From NCBI GenBank assembly GCA_012719345.1, contig JAAYAN010000031.1, positions 1 to 59,115 on the forward strand: a stretch of DNA of 59,115 nt, in the 5' to 3' direction. Shown piece by piece: positions 1 through 7,555 of the stretch. The notes beneath the pieces are model-generated. The model saw only the letters and a list, made by a program, of their open reading frames with translations, did no database searches and was not told the DNA's origin. Source of the DNA: Ignavibacteria bacterium. GTDB taxonomy: Bacteria; Bacteroidota; Ignavibacteria; Ignavibacteriales; Melioribacteraceae. The position numbers and the translations under genes are program-made. Numbering within the stretch: position 1 is the first letter of the stretch; the number at the start of each line of letters is the position of its first letter.

Positions 1-9
1 AAAAATATC

Positions 10-38
10 TTGACAAAATACCCCATATGGTGTATCTT
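10..38 (+). promoter_or_regulatory. Promoter and probable autoregulatory operator of the RelB/YafQ-like module
   Basis: A sigma70-like promoter is visible: TTGACA at 10-15, a 17-base spacer, and TATCTT at 33-38. The spacer holds a near-palindrome, ACCCCATATGGTGT at 20-33, with 12 of 14 positions symmetric. The octamer TATCTTGA occurs twice, at 6-13 and 33-40, flanking it. Type II antitoxins usually repress their own promoter by binding such sites, so this is a plausible operator. That role is inferred. Confidence 0.6.
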
Positions 39-63
39 GAGATAAAGAAAAAGGTGAAATATT

Positions 64-318
64 ATGAAAATTCAAACAAGTGTTAGAGTTGAAGATAATT
101 TATATAATGAAGCAAAAGCTGTTTTTTCAAAATTCGGTCTGAGTTTTGGAGATGCTGTAAATATTTTTCTAGCAAAAGTTGCAATGGAAAAGGGAATTCC
201 ATTTGATTTGAGCTTGCCTTCAGAAGAACTGGAAAAAAGAATTGAGAATATAAATTCAAACAAAAACACAAAAATATATAATACCGCAAATGAATTATTT
301 AAAGATTTGGGAATATAG
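64..318 (+). CDS. RelB/DinJ-family antitoxin
   Basis: This 84-residue protein starts with a short beta strand (IQTSVRVEDNL) followed by two helices. That is the ribbon-helix-helix dimer and DNA-binding layout of RelB/DinJ antitoxins. The C-terminal half (about residues 50-84) is charged and probably wraps the toxin. It is followed after 2 bases by a YafQ-like toxin gene, the standard antitoxin-first order. It should neutralise the toxin and, with it, repress the promoter at 10-38. The family call rests on the N-terminal pattern, the size and the partner. Confidence 0.85.
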   Translation: MKIQTSVRVEDNLYNEAKAVFSKFGLSFGDAVNIFLAKVAMEKGIPFDLSLPSEELEKRIENINSNKNTKIYNTANELFKDLGI

Positions 319-320
319 TA

Positions 321-611
321 TTGTTAGAAATAAGAATTGAAAAATCTTTTAAAAAAGATATTCAAAGAGACAAACTAAGCGGTAAATATTCAGAGAAAGA
401 CTTTGAATTATTAAAATCAATAATTACTTCTTTACAACATAAAAAGAAAATCCAACCTCAATATAAAAGACATCCACTTAAAGGAGATATGAAAAGTTTT
501 GAATCAATTCATTTCAAAAATGATTGGTTACTAATTTTTAGTGTTGATGAAAAATATTTAAATCTTGTAATGTTAGGTAAACATTCCCAAGTATATAAAA
601 AGTTTAAGTAG
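321..611 (+). CDS. YafQ-family mRNA interferase toxin
   Basis: This 96-residue protein belongs to the RelE/ParE fold and most resembles YafQ. Visible family features are an early basic helix (KSFKKDIQRDK), the 'YKRHPLKGDMKSFESIHFKNDWLLIF' type core at about residues 48-75, and a C-terminal 'LGKHSQVY' segment where YafQ has its catalytic His near the end. YafQ proteins cut mRNA on the ribosome. The start is TTG, 2 bases after the antitoxin stop, and no ATG is available nearby, so translation is probably coupled to the antitoxin. The core residues look intact, so an active toxin is expected. Confidence 0.85.
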   Translation: MLEIRIEKSFKKDIQRDKLSGKYSEKDFELLKSIITSLQHKKKIQPQYKRHPLKGDMKSFESIHFKNDWLLIFSVDEKYLNLVMLGKHSQVYKKFK

Positions 612-636
612 AAACGGTATAAAAAATCAATCCGAA

Positions 637-662
637 TGCCGTTTCGCACTCGGCAGTTTTTA
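637..662 (+). terminator. Weak hairpin terminator after the first toxin-antitoxin pair
   Basis: TGCCG at 637-641 pairs with CGGCA at 651-655 across a 9-base loop, and the stem is followed by GTTTTT. The stem is short, so this is a tentative call. The rest of the 612-796 gap shows no other clear structure. Confidence 0.35.
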
Positions 663-808
663 AATTATTGGCTTTGTCGTTTTAATCTGTATTGCTATTC
701 TGGGCAGGGGGTTAAAAACCAAGGCGTAATATTGCTAAAAATTGTATTGATGTTAAAATTAATTGTACGTATCTTTAAAGCAAATAAATACGTAAAATGA
801 GGTTGGCA

Positions 809-1057
809 ATGAATACAAAGTTAACGCTAAAATTAAATAAACGGTCAATTGAGCGAGCAAAAAAATACGCGAAGAAAAACAAACAAAGTCTTTCAGGCAT
901 TGTGGAAAATTATTTTAATCTAATAGCAAACAGCGAATCTTTGGATGAAATTGAAATTACCCCGAATGTTCTGGAATTATCCGGAATTATAAATTTGCCG
1001 GAAACTGCAGATTTAAAAGAAACATACGGGAAACATCTCGAGGAGAAATACTCGTGA
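809..1057 (+). CDS. Small RHH-like antitoxin (DUF6364-type) of a PIN toxin
   Basis: Translation most likely begins at the ATG at 809, giving MNTKLTLKL and 82 residues. AGGTTGG lies just upstream of it, and the in-frame ATG at 797 would add only MRLA. The sequence has a beta strand (TKLTLKL) followed by a basic helix and 'SLSGIVENYF', the pattern of short ribbon-helix-helix antitoxins annotated as DUF6364. The C-terminal half is acidic and ends in a toxin-binding-like tail. It overlaps the PIN-domain gene by 4 bases (GTGA), which supports the pairing. The exact family is from memory of similar sequences. Confidence 0.75.
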   Translation: MNTKLTLKLNKRSIERAKKYAKKNKQSLSGIVENYFNLIANSESLDEIEITPNVLELSGIINLPETADLKETYGKHLEEKYS

Positions 1058-1485
1058 TTCAAAAGGTGTTTGTCGATTCGGATATAATACTAGATTTGCT
1101 TGCAAAACGAGAACCGAATTATATTTTTGCAGCAAAATTATTTACATTGATAGACCAGCAAAAAATTACGGGTTTTACATCGCCGATAGTATTTGCCAAT
1201 TTGCATTACCTTCTTAAAAAAAACACTTCCAATTTATCGGCGCTTAAAAGTTTGCGCAAATTAAAATCTTTAATAAATATTCTACCGGTTGACGAAAGGG
1301 TTATTGAACAGGCATTAAATTCAGATTTTACGGATTTTGAAGATGCAATTCAATACTTCACCGCAGCAAATAATGGAATTAACATATTATTAACCAGAAA
1401 TAAATCAGATTTTAAGAAAAGCAAAATCCCGATTGCTACAGCAGAAGAATTTTTAAAAAGCTTCCCGTTACAACAAAAATTATGA
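1054..1485 (+). CDS. PIN-domain (VapC-like) ribonuclease toxin
   Basis: This 143-residue PIN-fold protein begins at a GTG inside the antitoxin stop region. The N-terminal 'VFVDSDIILDLL' carries the first metal-binding Asp (residue 8). The middle 'FTDFEDAIQYFTA' carries the second acidic cluster, and 'LLTRNKSDF' near the C-terminus carries the last conserved Asp. These acidic residues bind Mg2+ or Mn2+ in PIN nucleases that cut tRNA, rRNA or mRNA. The set looks complete, so the toxin should be active. Its target cannot be told from sequence. Confidence 0.85.
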   Translation: MIQKVFVDSDIILDLLAKREPNYIFAAKLFTLIDQQKITGFTSPIVFANLHYLLKKNTSNLSALKSLRKLKSLINILPVDERVIEQALNSDFTDFEDAIQYFTAANNGINILLTRNKSDFKKSKIPIATAEEFLKSFPLQQKL

Positions 1486-1646
1486 GATTAGTGCAGTATT
1501 AATTATTGTAAACCAAATCCTTGCCTTTACATTATGCCAAATTATTTATAACTTCTTTCTGCTTTTAACTTGTTAAGGATTAACTTACTGAATAATCCGA
1601 TGCTCACATAATTAAGCCAATTTTCAAACATCTTAGCAAGGCATTT

Positions 1647-2867
1647 ATGATTAAGACCGAATTTTTTGATTCAGCGGTAAAACTTGGATTTTATGGCAGC
1701 GAATCAGGAAGTCTTTTCGGGAAAAAAGATTATGTGCGGAAGTATTGGGAAGATTTTTCGATAAAGGATTTATTAAAACCAGTAATAATTGAAATACTTA
1801 CGCGCAAGGAAAAGATTAGAATTACCGATTTCGGCTGCGGAAGCGGCGAAGCATACGAGCTTATTACACATATTTCCAGTATTGAAAGACCATCAATAAA
1901 AGATTTTCTTTTATCCGCCGATGAAATTGAATTTTATTTGGGGCTGGATATTTCTAAGGAAATGATTAAACAGGGCACGGAAATATATAAGCAAAAGAAA
2001 AATATAAGATTTACAGAGGCAGATCTTTCAAAAGAATATCCTTTTTTAGAAGAAAAACCATTTGATATTTACATGTCAACTTATTCATCTCCATCGCACT
2101 TAACCAGCGATGAGCTTAAAAATTTGATTGAAAAAGTTCTTCGCCATTCTTCGGGTAAAACTTATCTTGTTTTAGATTTATTTGGAAAATACTCACCCGA
2201 ATGGCCATGTTACTGGGCGGATTCAAAAGAAGAATTGCTGCCCTATAATATGTTGTGGCTGCAACTGCCGGCAAAACTGGAAAATGATAATGTTGAATCG
2301 TATTTTGTAAAATATTGGGATGGAAAATCAATAACCTGTTTAATTAATCAAACAGCAGAAAAACAAGGCAAAAATGTGAAAATAAAAATTAAAGATCGTT
2401 CACTTTTTACCGGAAGACATATTGATACTGGATTTTTTAATCATCATCCGCTGCCGTTACGTTACCAGGTTAACAGACTTTTCGACAGAGAATATGAGGG
2501 AAAGATAAACGAATTATTTACTGATTTTACTTTTCTGGAAAATTACACGACAGAATTTCCTGAAGTTTGGGAAAGATTAAATTCTTATCAAACCAGTTGG
2601 AATATTGCTGTAAGTCTTTGCGGAGCCCTAATTGATAATAATAACGCGATGATAAAGGAATTAATTGAAACAACTGAAGAAGTTCTTGCAGAAGAATTAA
2701 AAATGCTTACTTGGCTATTCAGAAACCAGCAGCGGTTTCCGGTTGATAATTTTTGGGCAAGTATTATGGGTCCTCAATTAGCTTGTGTTTTAAGAAATCT
2801 TGAACTTAACTTGCCGGATGGTTTGGGCTGCGGACATGGTTTGTTTTGCATTGTTGAAATTGAATGA
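1647..2867 (+). CDS. Class I SAM-dependent methyltransferase
   Basis: This 406-residue protein has a Rossmann-type methyltransferase domain. Motif I (DFGCGSGEA) is at residues 61-69, and an acidic post-II motif ('LGLDISKEMI') is near 99-108, followed by 'FDIYMSTYSSPSHL'. The C-terminal 200 residues are specific to this protein and end in a Cys/Gly/His-rich stretch ('GLGCGHGLFCIVEIE'). No DNA-methyltransferase NPPY or DPPY motif is present, so a role in restriction-modification is not supported. A small molecule, lipid or protein substrate is more likely. The ATG at 1647 has AAGG a few bases upstream. The gene stands alone. Confidence 0.75.
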   Translation: MIKTEFFDSAVKLGFYGSESGSLFGKKDYVRKYWEDFSIKDLLKPVIIEILTRKEKIRITDFGCGSGEAYELITHISSIERPSIKDFLLSADEIEFYLGLDISKEMIKQGTEIYKQKKNIRFTEADLSKEYPFLEEKPFDIYMSTYSSPSHLTSDELKNLIEKVLRHSSGKTYLVLDLFGKYSPEWPCYWADSKEELLPYNMLWLQLPAKLENDNVESYFVKYWDGKSITCLINQTAEKQGKNVKIKIKDRSLFTGRHIDTGFFNHHPLPLRYQVNRLFDREYEGKINELFTDFTFLENYTTEFPEVWERLNSYQTSWNIAVSLCGALIDNNNAMIKELIETTEEVLAEELKMLTWLFRNQQRFPVDNFWASIMGPQLACVLRNLELNLPDGLGCGHGLFCIVEIE

Positions 2868-2905
2868 TAATTACTTCTTAACTTGTAAGAAAATAAGTTT
2901 ATATA

Positions 2906-2969
2906 GTTCAATCCGACCGAAACGGACAACAAACAAGTAATTTAAATGTATCTTTCTATCGGATTGAAC
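2906..2969. repeat. 11-bp perfect inverted repeat upstream of the TonB-dependent receptor
   Basis: GTTCAATCCGA at 2906-2916 is the exact reverse complement of TCGGATTGAAC at 2959-2969, with 42 bases between. It lies between the methyltransferase stop and the receptor leader hairpin. It could be a transcription factor site, an RNA stem or a terminator for the upstream gene, but no T-run follows it directly. Confidence 0.6.
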
Positions 2970-2975
2970 GACAAA

Positions 2976-3030
2976 AGCTCCTTAAACTTATAATTTTACG
3001 GCAGTTAAAATTAAAAACAATAAAGGAGCT
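2976..3030 (+). promoter_or_regulatory. Potential Shine-Dalgarno-sequestering hairpin in the receptor leader
   Basis: AGCTCCTT at 2976-2983 is a perfect complement of AAGGAGCT at 3023-3030, which contains the ribosome binding site for the ATG at 3034. Pairing across the 39-base loop would hide the Shine-Dalgarno sequence. This suggests translational control of the outer-membrane receptor, but only the complementarity is directly visible. Confidence 0.5.
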
Positions 3031-3033
3031 AAA

Positions 3034-5316
3034 ATGTATCGAAAATTATTATTATTCTTTTTAATTATTTTTTCGGCAGTGCTGTGTGCAAATCCGGGCA
3101 GCGAAATTACGGGAAAAGTAATTGACGGAGAAATTAAGCAGCCTCTGACGGGTGTAAACATTTACATTAAAGATACGCAAACTGGAACCACAACTGATGA
3201 AAACGGAAATTTTTATATTGCTGAGATGGAGTCGGGTACATACCAAATAGTTTTCAGTTATGTAGGATATCAAAAAGTTACAAAAACGGATATTATTGTC
3301 CGTCCCGGAAGACCAACTCAATTAAATGTTGAAATGTTTCCTTCGGCTATGGAAATTGACAATGTTGTAGTTAAAGCGGGATATTTTTCGGAAACTGAAA
3401 ACAAACCGCTAAGCACCGTAAGTTTTTCGGCGGAAGAAGTGCGGCGGGCACCGGGTTCGGCAGGAGATGTAAGCAGGATATTATCCACTTTACCTTCGTT
3501 GGCAAAAGGAAACGACCAGCAGAACAGTCTTATTGTGCGCGGAGGCAGCCCGGTAGAAAATCTTTATCTTGTTGACGGAATCGAAGTTCCCAACATTAAC
3601 CATTATCCTTCGCAAGGTTCTTCGGAAGGACCGATTGGCATAATTAACATCGATTTTATTGAAGATGTATCTTTCAGCTCGGGCGGATTTTCTGTGGAAA
3701 ACGGCGACAGACTTTCTTCCGTGATGGGTATTAAATTCCGCGAAGGCGATATGCACAATTTTTATCCTCAGCTGAACGTAAGTATGGCGGGCGCGGGATT
3801 GTCGCTGGAAGGACCGATTGCCGAAGACAAAGTATCGTATCTGCTTTCTGCAAATAAAAGCTATTTGGATTTGATTGCAAATGCAATTCAGCTCGAAGGA
3901 GCCGTTCCGAATTACGGAGATGTGCAGGGGAAAATAACCTGGAAACTTGGCGACAATGATAAAATTACATTTCTGGAAATCTTTGCAAAAGACTATATAA
4001 AATTTACGTACGATAAATCGCTTGAAGATGAAGAAAATATTTTCGGAAAAACACAAATATGGTCGAACGTTGCAGGGTTAAGTTATCAGCACATCTGGGA
4101 TAAAAAAGGTTATTCAGTATTTTCAGTTTCGCACAGCGTACAAAATTTTGACGAAGATTTTAACCTTACCCGTACAAAAGGAAAGCTGATGCTGAATAAA
4201 TCGGACGAGCAGAATATTTCAATAAATAATATGAACTTTTTTAAAATAAGCGATGCCGTAAAACTGAACTTTGGCGGCGGACTAAAAATCGGGTTAAATA
4301 AGTTTGATATTGAATACGGTTCGGAATTAAATTTTTACGGGGAAAATGAAGACGAAGCTTTTGTAAACAAAAAGCTGAATACAATAAAAGCCGGAATTTT
4401 TGCCGAAGTTGACTGGATGCCTGTAAACAAACTGGTATTTAAAACGGGTTTGCGCGCCGATTATTTTGATTACAACAACAAAGTGTTGTATTCGCCCAGA
4501 ATATCTGCAATCTATACAATCAATCCCGAAAACACTATTTCTGCATCTGCCGGAATTTACTATCAGAATATGCCGAACAATGTGCTTGTTCAATCGGATT
4601 TATTCAAAAATATTAAAACTCCCGAAGCATATCATTTTGTTCTCGGTTACTCAACAATGATTTCAACTGATACAAAACTTACAGTTGAATTGTATGATAA
4701 GGAATACCGAAAATTCCCAATCGATCCCGAAAAGCCGCAATTCTTCCTTTTTGATGAAGCCGTATCGGATAACGTATTCAGATATCATAAAAATCTTGTT
4801 GATGCAGGAAAAGCTTATTCAAGAGGAGTAGAAATTGTAGTTCAAAAGAAACTTGCAAAAGATATTTACGGACTTGCAAGCGGTTCTTATTCTATTTCGA
4901 AATACAAAGCATTAGATAATAAATGGCGTAACAGGATTTACGATAATCCTTTGCGCTTTGCAATAGAAGGCGGATATATTCTGGATGAAAACTGGGAATT
5001 TTCAGCAAGGTGGATATACGCGCAGGGTCGTCCTTATACACCTTTTGATGTTGCAGCCTCAACAAATCTGCACTCGGGAGTAATTGATATAAACAGAATA
5101 AATGATGATAGAGTGCCTGATTATCATTCATTAAACCTGAGGGTTGACAGAAGATTTCATTTCGGAAATTCATCGCTTGTAGTTTTTCTTGATATTTGGA
5201 ATGCATACAGCCGTGCAAATGTAGCTGCATACAGCTGGAATGAAATTTCAAATAAGCAGACAGAAATAAAAGGCTGGACGCTAATGCCGATTTTAGGTAT
5301 TGAGTGGGAATTTTAA
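3034..5316 (+). CDS. TonB-dependent outer-membrane receptor with carboxypeptidase-like regulatory domain
   Basis: This 760-residue protein has a signal peptide (residues 1-19, ending 'AVLCA'). A CarboxypepD_reg-like beta sandwich follows ('GKVIDGEIKQPLTGVNIYIKDTQTGTTTDENGNF', about 25-105). Then comes a plug domain with the 'VRGGSPVENLYLVDGIEVPN' signature (about 165-185), and a long beta-barrel ending in a C-terminal aromatic residue (EWEF). Such receptors import bulky nutrients or metal chelates using TonB energy. The substrate cannot be told, and no SusD-like partner lies next to it. The SD AAGGAG sits 6 bases before the ATG. A strong terminator follows the gene. Confidence 0.85.
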   Translation: MYRKLLLFFLIIFSAVLCANPGSEITGKVIDGEIKQPLTGVNIYIKDTQTGTTTDENGNFYIAEMESGTYQIVFSYVGYQKVTKTDIIVRPGRPTQLNVEMFPSAMEIDNVVVKAGYFSETENKPLSTVSFSAEEVRRAPGSAGDVSRILSTLPSLAKGNDQQNSLIVRGGSPVENLYLVDGIEVPNINHYPSQGSSEGPIGIINIDFIEDVSFSSGGFSVENGDRLSSVMGIKFREGDMHNFYPQLNVSMAGAGLSLEGPIAEDKVSYLLSANKSYLDLIANAIQLEGAVPNYGDVQGKITWKLGDNDKITFLEIFAKDYIKFTYDKSLEDEENIFGKTQIWSNVAGLSYQHIWDKKGYSVFSVSHSVQNFDEDFNLTRTKGKLMLNKSDEQNISINNMNFFKISDAVKLNFGGGLKIGLNKFDIEYGSELNFYGENEDEAFVNKKLNTIKAGIFAEVDWMPVNKLVFKTGLRADYFDYNNKVLYSPRISAIYTINPENTISASAGIYYQNMPNNVLVQSDLFKNIKTPEAYHFVLGYSTMISTDTKLTVELYDKEYRKFPIDPEKPQFFLFDEAVSDNVFRYHKNLVDAGKAYSRGVEIVVQKKLAKDIYGLASGSYSISKYKALDNKWRNRIYDNPLRFAIEGGYILDENWEFSARWIYAQGRPYTPFDVAASTNLHSGVIDINRINDDRVPDYHSLNLRVDRRFHFGNSSLVVFLDIWNAYSRANVAAYSWNEISNKQTEIKGWTLMPILGIEWEF

Positions 5317-5333
5317 CAGTTGACCTTTATGCT

Positions 5334-5367
5334 GCCGGCGGAGCGGAAACGCTTCCCGGCTTTATTT
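5334..5367 (+). terminator. Rho-independent terminator of the TonB-dependent receptor gene
   Basis: A GC-rich stem runs from 5334-5345 to 5350-5360, with one bulged C and one G-U pair. It is capped by a GAAA tetraloop at 5346-5349 and followed by TTTATTT. It lies in the short convergent gap with the AraC-family gene and favours the plus strand. Confidence 0.85.
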
Positions 5368-6504
5368 AGCTTTTAAAACAGCTCTGTATTCCGAAGGAGT
5401 AAGATTTGTATATTTCTTAAAGAGGTTATTAAAAGTTGTTTTCGAGCTGAATCCGGCATCGTAAGCTAAAGCAATAATATTGAATTTAGCGTCTTTGTCC
5501 TCTTCAATCAGTCTTTTAACTTCTTCAATCCGGTAGCCATTAATCAAATCGTAAAAATTTTTATTAAGCTTTGTATTTATAATTTCGGATAAAAGATGAG
5601 TGGAAATTCCAAGCTTATCCGAAAGATTGCGCAAACTTAAATTATTTGTTGTGTAAAGTTTTTCATTTTCGAGCAATTCGAGCAGTTGCGAAATATATTG
5701 CTGTGCAGATTCTTCGCTGAGAGTGGATTTTTTATAGCTTTCATCAGTTTTTTCTGGCTCGTCTCCCTGAATTTGCCTCTGCGTTTGTTTATAACTGTTA
5801 TAACTTAATATAAATACAAACACAGAAAGCGAACTATAAATAATTACATCGCCCCAAAAATCTTGTACAACCATCATATTCAGCGAATAAGCAATAATTA
5901 CAGATACCCACACGGCAGCACTGCCGTAAACAATAATGTGCATCCATTTTTTTTCAAAATCGTCAATTATTGAATACGAAGTTTTAAGCTTATAATTAAT
6001 ATGATTCAGGTTCTTAAATGTAAGAAACATATAAAACACTCCGTGGAACGGTATAGTATAACCAACAATCGTATAGAAAAACGGATGATCAAGGGTTCCT
6101 TCAATTACACCAAGAAAAAATTCCGAAGGGGTAGTTATCAAATTAACTGTGTGAATGATTGTTAAAAAGACAAAAGGTAAAAAGTGAAGTAAATCGGTTA
6201 AAACAACTTTTTTACTGTTATTTCGGATAGCTTTTGTATATAGGTAAACTTCCGGACCGTAAACAAAAGGAAAGGCAAGATTTATACCGATAAGAAACGG
6301 GAAAGATAAATAAAATTTTTCGATGTATAAAACAAGCATAAGCAAATCGCAAGCGAATATGATGTTTCCGAAAATAAGAAATTTATTTGCAACCGGACTT
6401 TCTTTTTTACTGCTTAATAAATAAGCAATAATTACCGATTGACCTGCAGCCAGTACAAAAATGTATTTTAGGATTTCTTTCATAAACATTAAAATTGATT
6501 GCAC
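5362..6504 (-). CDS. Membrane-bound AraC-family transcriptional regulator
   Basis: The 380-residue product (GTG start at 6504; ATGs at 6489 and 6483 are also possible) has about seven hydrophobic segments in residues 10-250. A soluble linker follows. The C-terminal AraC-type double helix-turn-helix is at about 275-378 ('LSDKLGISTHLLSEIINTKLNKNFYDLINGYRI' and 'FNIIALAYDAGFSSKTTFNNLFKKYTNLTPSEYR'). The pattern 'AYDAGFSS...F...FKK..G/N.TPSEYR' is diagnostic. It should sense a signal in or across the membrane and act on nearby DNA. It is convergent with the TonB-dependent receptor gene, but no regulatory link is shown. No clear SD decides the start. Confidence 0.8.
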   Translation of the reverse strand: MQSILMFMKEILKYIFVLAAGQSVIIAYLLSSKKESPVANKFLIFGNIIFACDLLMLVLYIEKFYLSFPFLIGINLAFPFVYGPEVYLYTKAIRNNSKKVVLTDLLHFLPFVFLTIIHTVNLITTPSEFFLGVIEGTLDHPFFYTIVGYTIPFHGVFYMFLTFKNLNHINYKLKTSYSIIDDFEKKWMHIIVYGSAAVWVSVIIAYSLNMMVVQDFWGDVIIYSSLSVFVFILSYNSYKQTQRQIQGDEPEKTDESYKKSTLSEESAQQYISQLLELLENEKLYTTNNLSLRNLSDKLGISTHLLSEIINTKLNKNFYDLINGYRIEEVKRLIEEDKDAKFNIIALAYDAGFSSKTTFNNLFKKYTNLTPSEYRAVLKAK

Positions 6505-6678
6505 AAAGATACAAAATTGATTGTCATTAATATATTTGCAGAAAATTATTGTTGGATAAAAATAAGTATCCTAAATGGAATTTACTTTTGAATACTATTT
6601 AATTGGCGCAATATATTTTTATTGATTTTACTTCTTAAAAGAATAAATTTATGTATTTAAATAAATTATGGAATTTAA

Positions 6679-7122
6679 ATGACAAAAATTGGTATAATAA
6701 TTTGCGGACGCTATATTAACTGCGGCGGTGGAAAATGCTTAAAGTCAATGAAAGAGCATGTTGGAGGATTTGCACGGTATCCGGAAGATGAAGAATTGGA
6801 ACTTGTTGGGTTTGCAAACTGCGGAGGATGTCCCGGAGGAAATATTGAATATGTTCCGGAAGAAATGATTAAAAACGGTGCGGAAGTAATTCATTTATCA
6901 ACCGGATTGGTCGTTGGGTATCCTCCTTGTCCCCGAATCAAACAGTTTAAAGAATATATCGAAACCCGATATAAAATTCCTGTCGTAATAGGAACGCATC
7001 CAATACCTTTAAAATACTACAACACACATAACGAATTGTCCTTTTGGAATTCTTCATTCAGAGAAAAAATAATACCTCATTTGCTTAACGAAGATAAATC
7101 TATAATGGAACTATATAACTGA
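6679..7122 (+). CDS. CGGC-domain protein
   Basis: This 147-residue protein matches the CGGC-domain family. It has a Cys-rich N-terminal segment ('CGRYINCGGGKC', residues 9-20), the name-giving 'NCGGCPGG' at about 48-55, and a later 'GYPPCPRIKQF' motif. The pattern suggests metal or iron-sulfur binding, or redox-active cysteines. The family has no established function. It is followed after 36 bases by a small cupin gene on the same strand, so the two are probably co-transcribed. Confidence 0.8.
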   Translation: MTKIGIIICGRYINCGGGKCLKSMKEHVGGFARYPEDEELELVGFANCGGCPGGNIEYVPEEMIKNGAEVIHLSTGLVVGYPPCPRIKQFKEYIETRYKIPVVIGTHPIPLKYYNTHNELSFWNSSFREKIIPHLLNEDKSIMELYN

Positions 7123-7158
7123 ATCAGATATAATTTTATAACTTATACGGATTAAAAA

Positions 7159-7518
7159 ATGAATAAAAGAAACATTCCGTTTCAAACAATTAACTGGGCG
7201 AAAATTCCAAAAACCGAGCATAAAGGCGATAGCGGTACTGCCTTTTGGCAAACGGTTCAGTTTGAGGGATTACGGATAAGATTAGTTGAATACTCGAAAG
7301 GTTATTTAGCAGACCATTGGTGTAAAAAAGGACATATTGTGCATTGTTTGGATGGAGATTTTACAAGTGAACTTATCGATGGTGAAAAATCTGTTTTAAC
7401 CAAAGGTATGACTTATGTTGTTACGGATGAATTAAGTTCGCACCGCTCATCAACCGAAAATGGTGTTAAGCTATTAATTATTGACGGAGACTTTCTGAAA
7501 TTTGCAGAGAATGAATAA
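7159..7518 (+). CDS. Small single-domain cupin (DHCW-motif type)
   Basis: This 119-residue cupin-fold protein has 'YLADHWCKKGHIVHCLDGDF' at about residues 50-69, which holds the likely metal-binding His residues. A second half 'GMTYVVTDELSSHRSSTENGVKLLIIDGDF' follows. It resembles the family annotated as 'DHCW motif cupin fold protein', although here the order is DHWC. The substrate is unknown. It sits between the CGGC protein and a beta-lactamase-like lipoprotein with short gaps (36 and 37 bases), which suggests one transcript. Confidence 0.75.
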   Translation: MNKRNIPFQTINWAKIPKTEHKGDSGTAFWQTVQFEGLRIRLVEYSKGYLADHWCKKGHIVHCLDGDFTSELIDGEKSVLTKGMTYVVTDELSSHRSSTENGVKLLIIDGDFLKFAENE

Positions 7519-7555
7519 TTAAAGTTGCTTCAATGGCTGAGGATAGTAATTATAT

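Noticed and set aside
612-796. Possible integron attC or attachment site between the toxin modules
   Set aside because: A GTTAAAA stretch is present, but it does not fit the GTTRRRY core, and no paired inverse core or integrase is seen.
1647-2867. Restriction-modification DNA methyltransferase
   Set aside because: The catalytic DNA-methyltransferase motifs (NPPY/DPPY, or PCQ) are absent and there is no endonuclease neighbour, so it is kept as a general SAM methyltransferase.
3490-4056. 188-residue minus-strand frame inside the TonB-dependent receptor gene
   Set aside because: It is a shadow of the receptor coding sequence with no recognisable domain, start signal or composition of its own.
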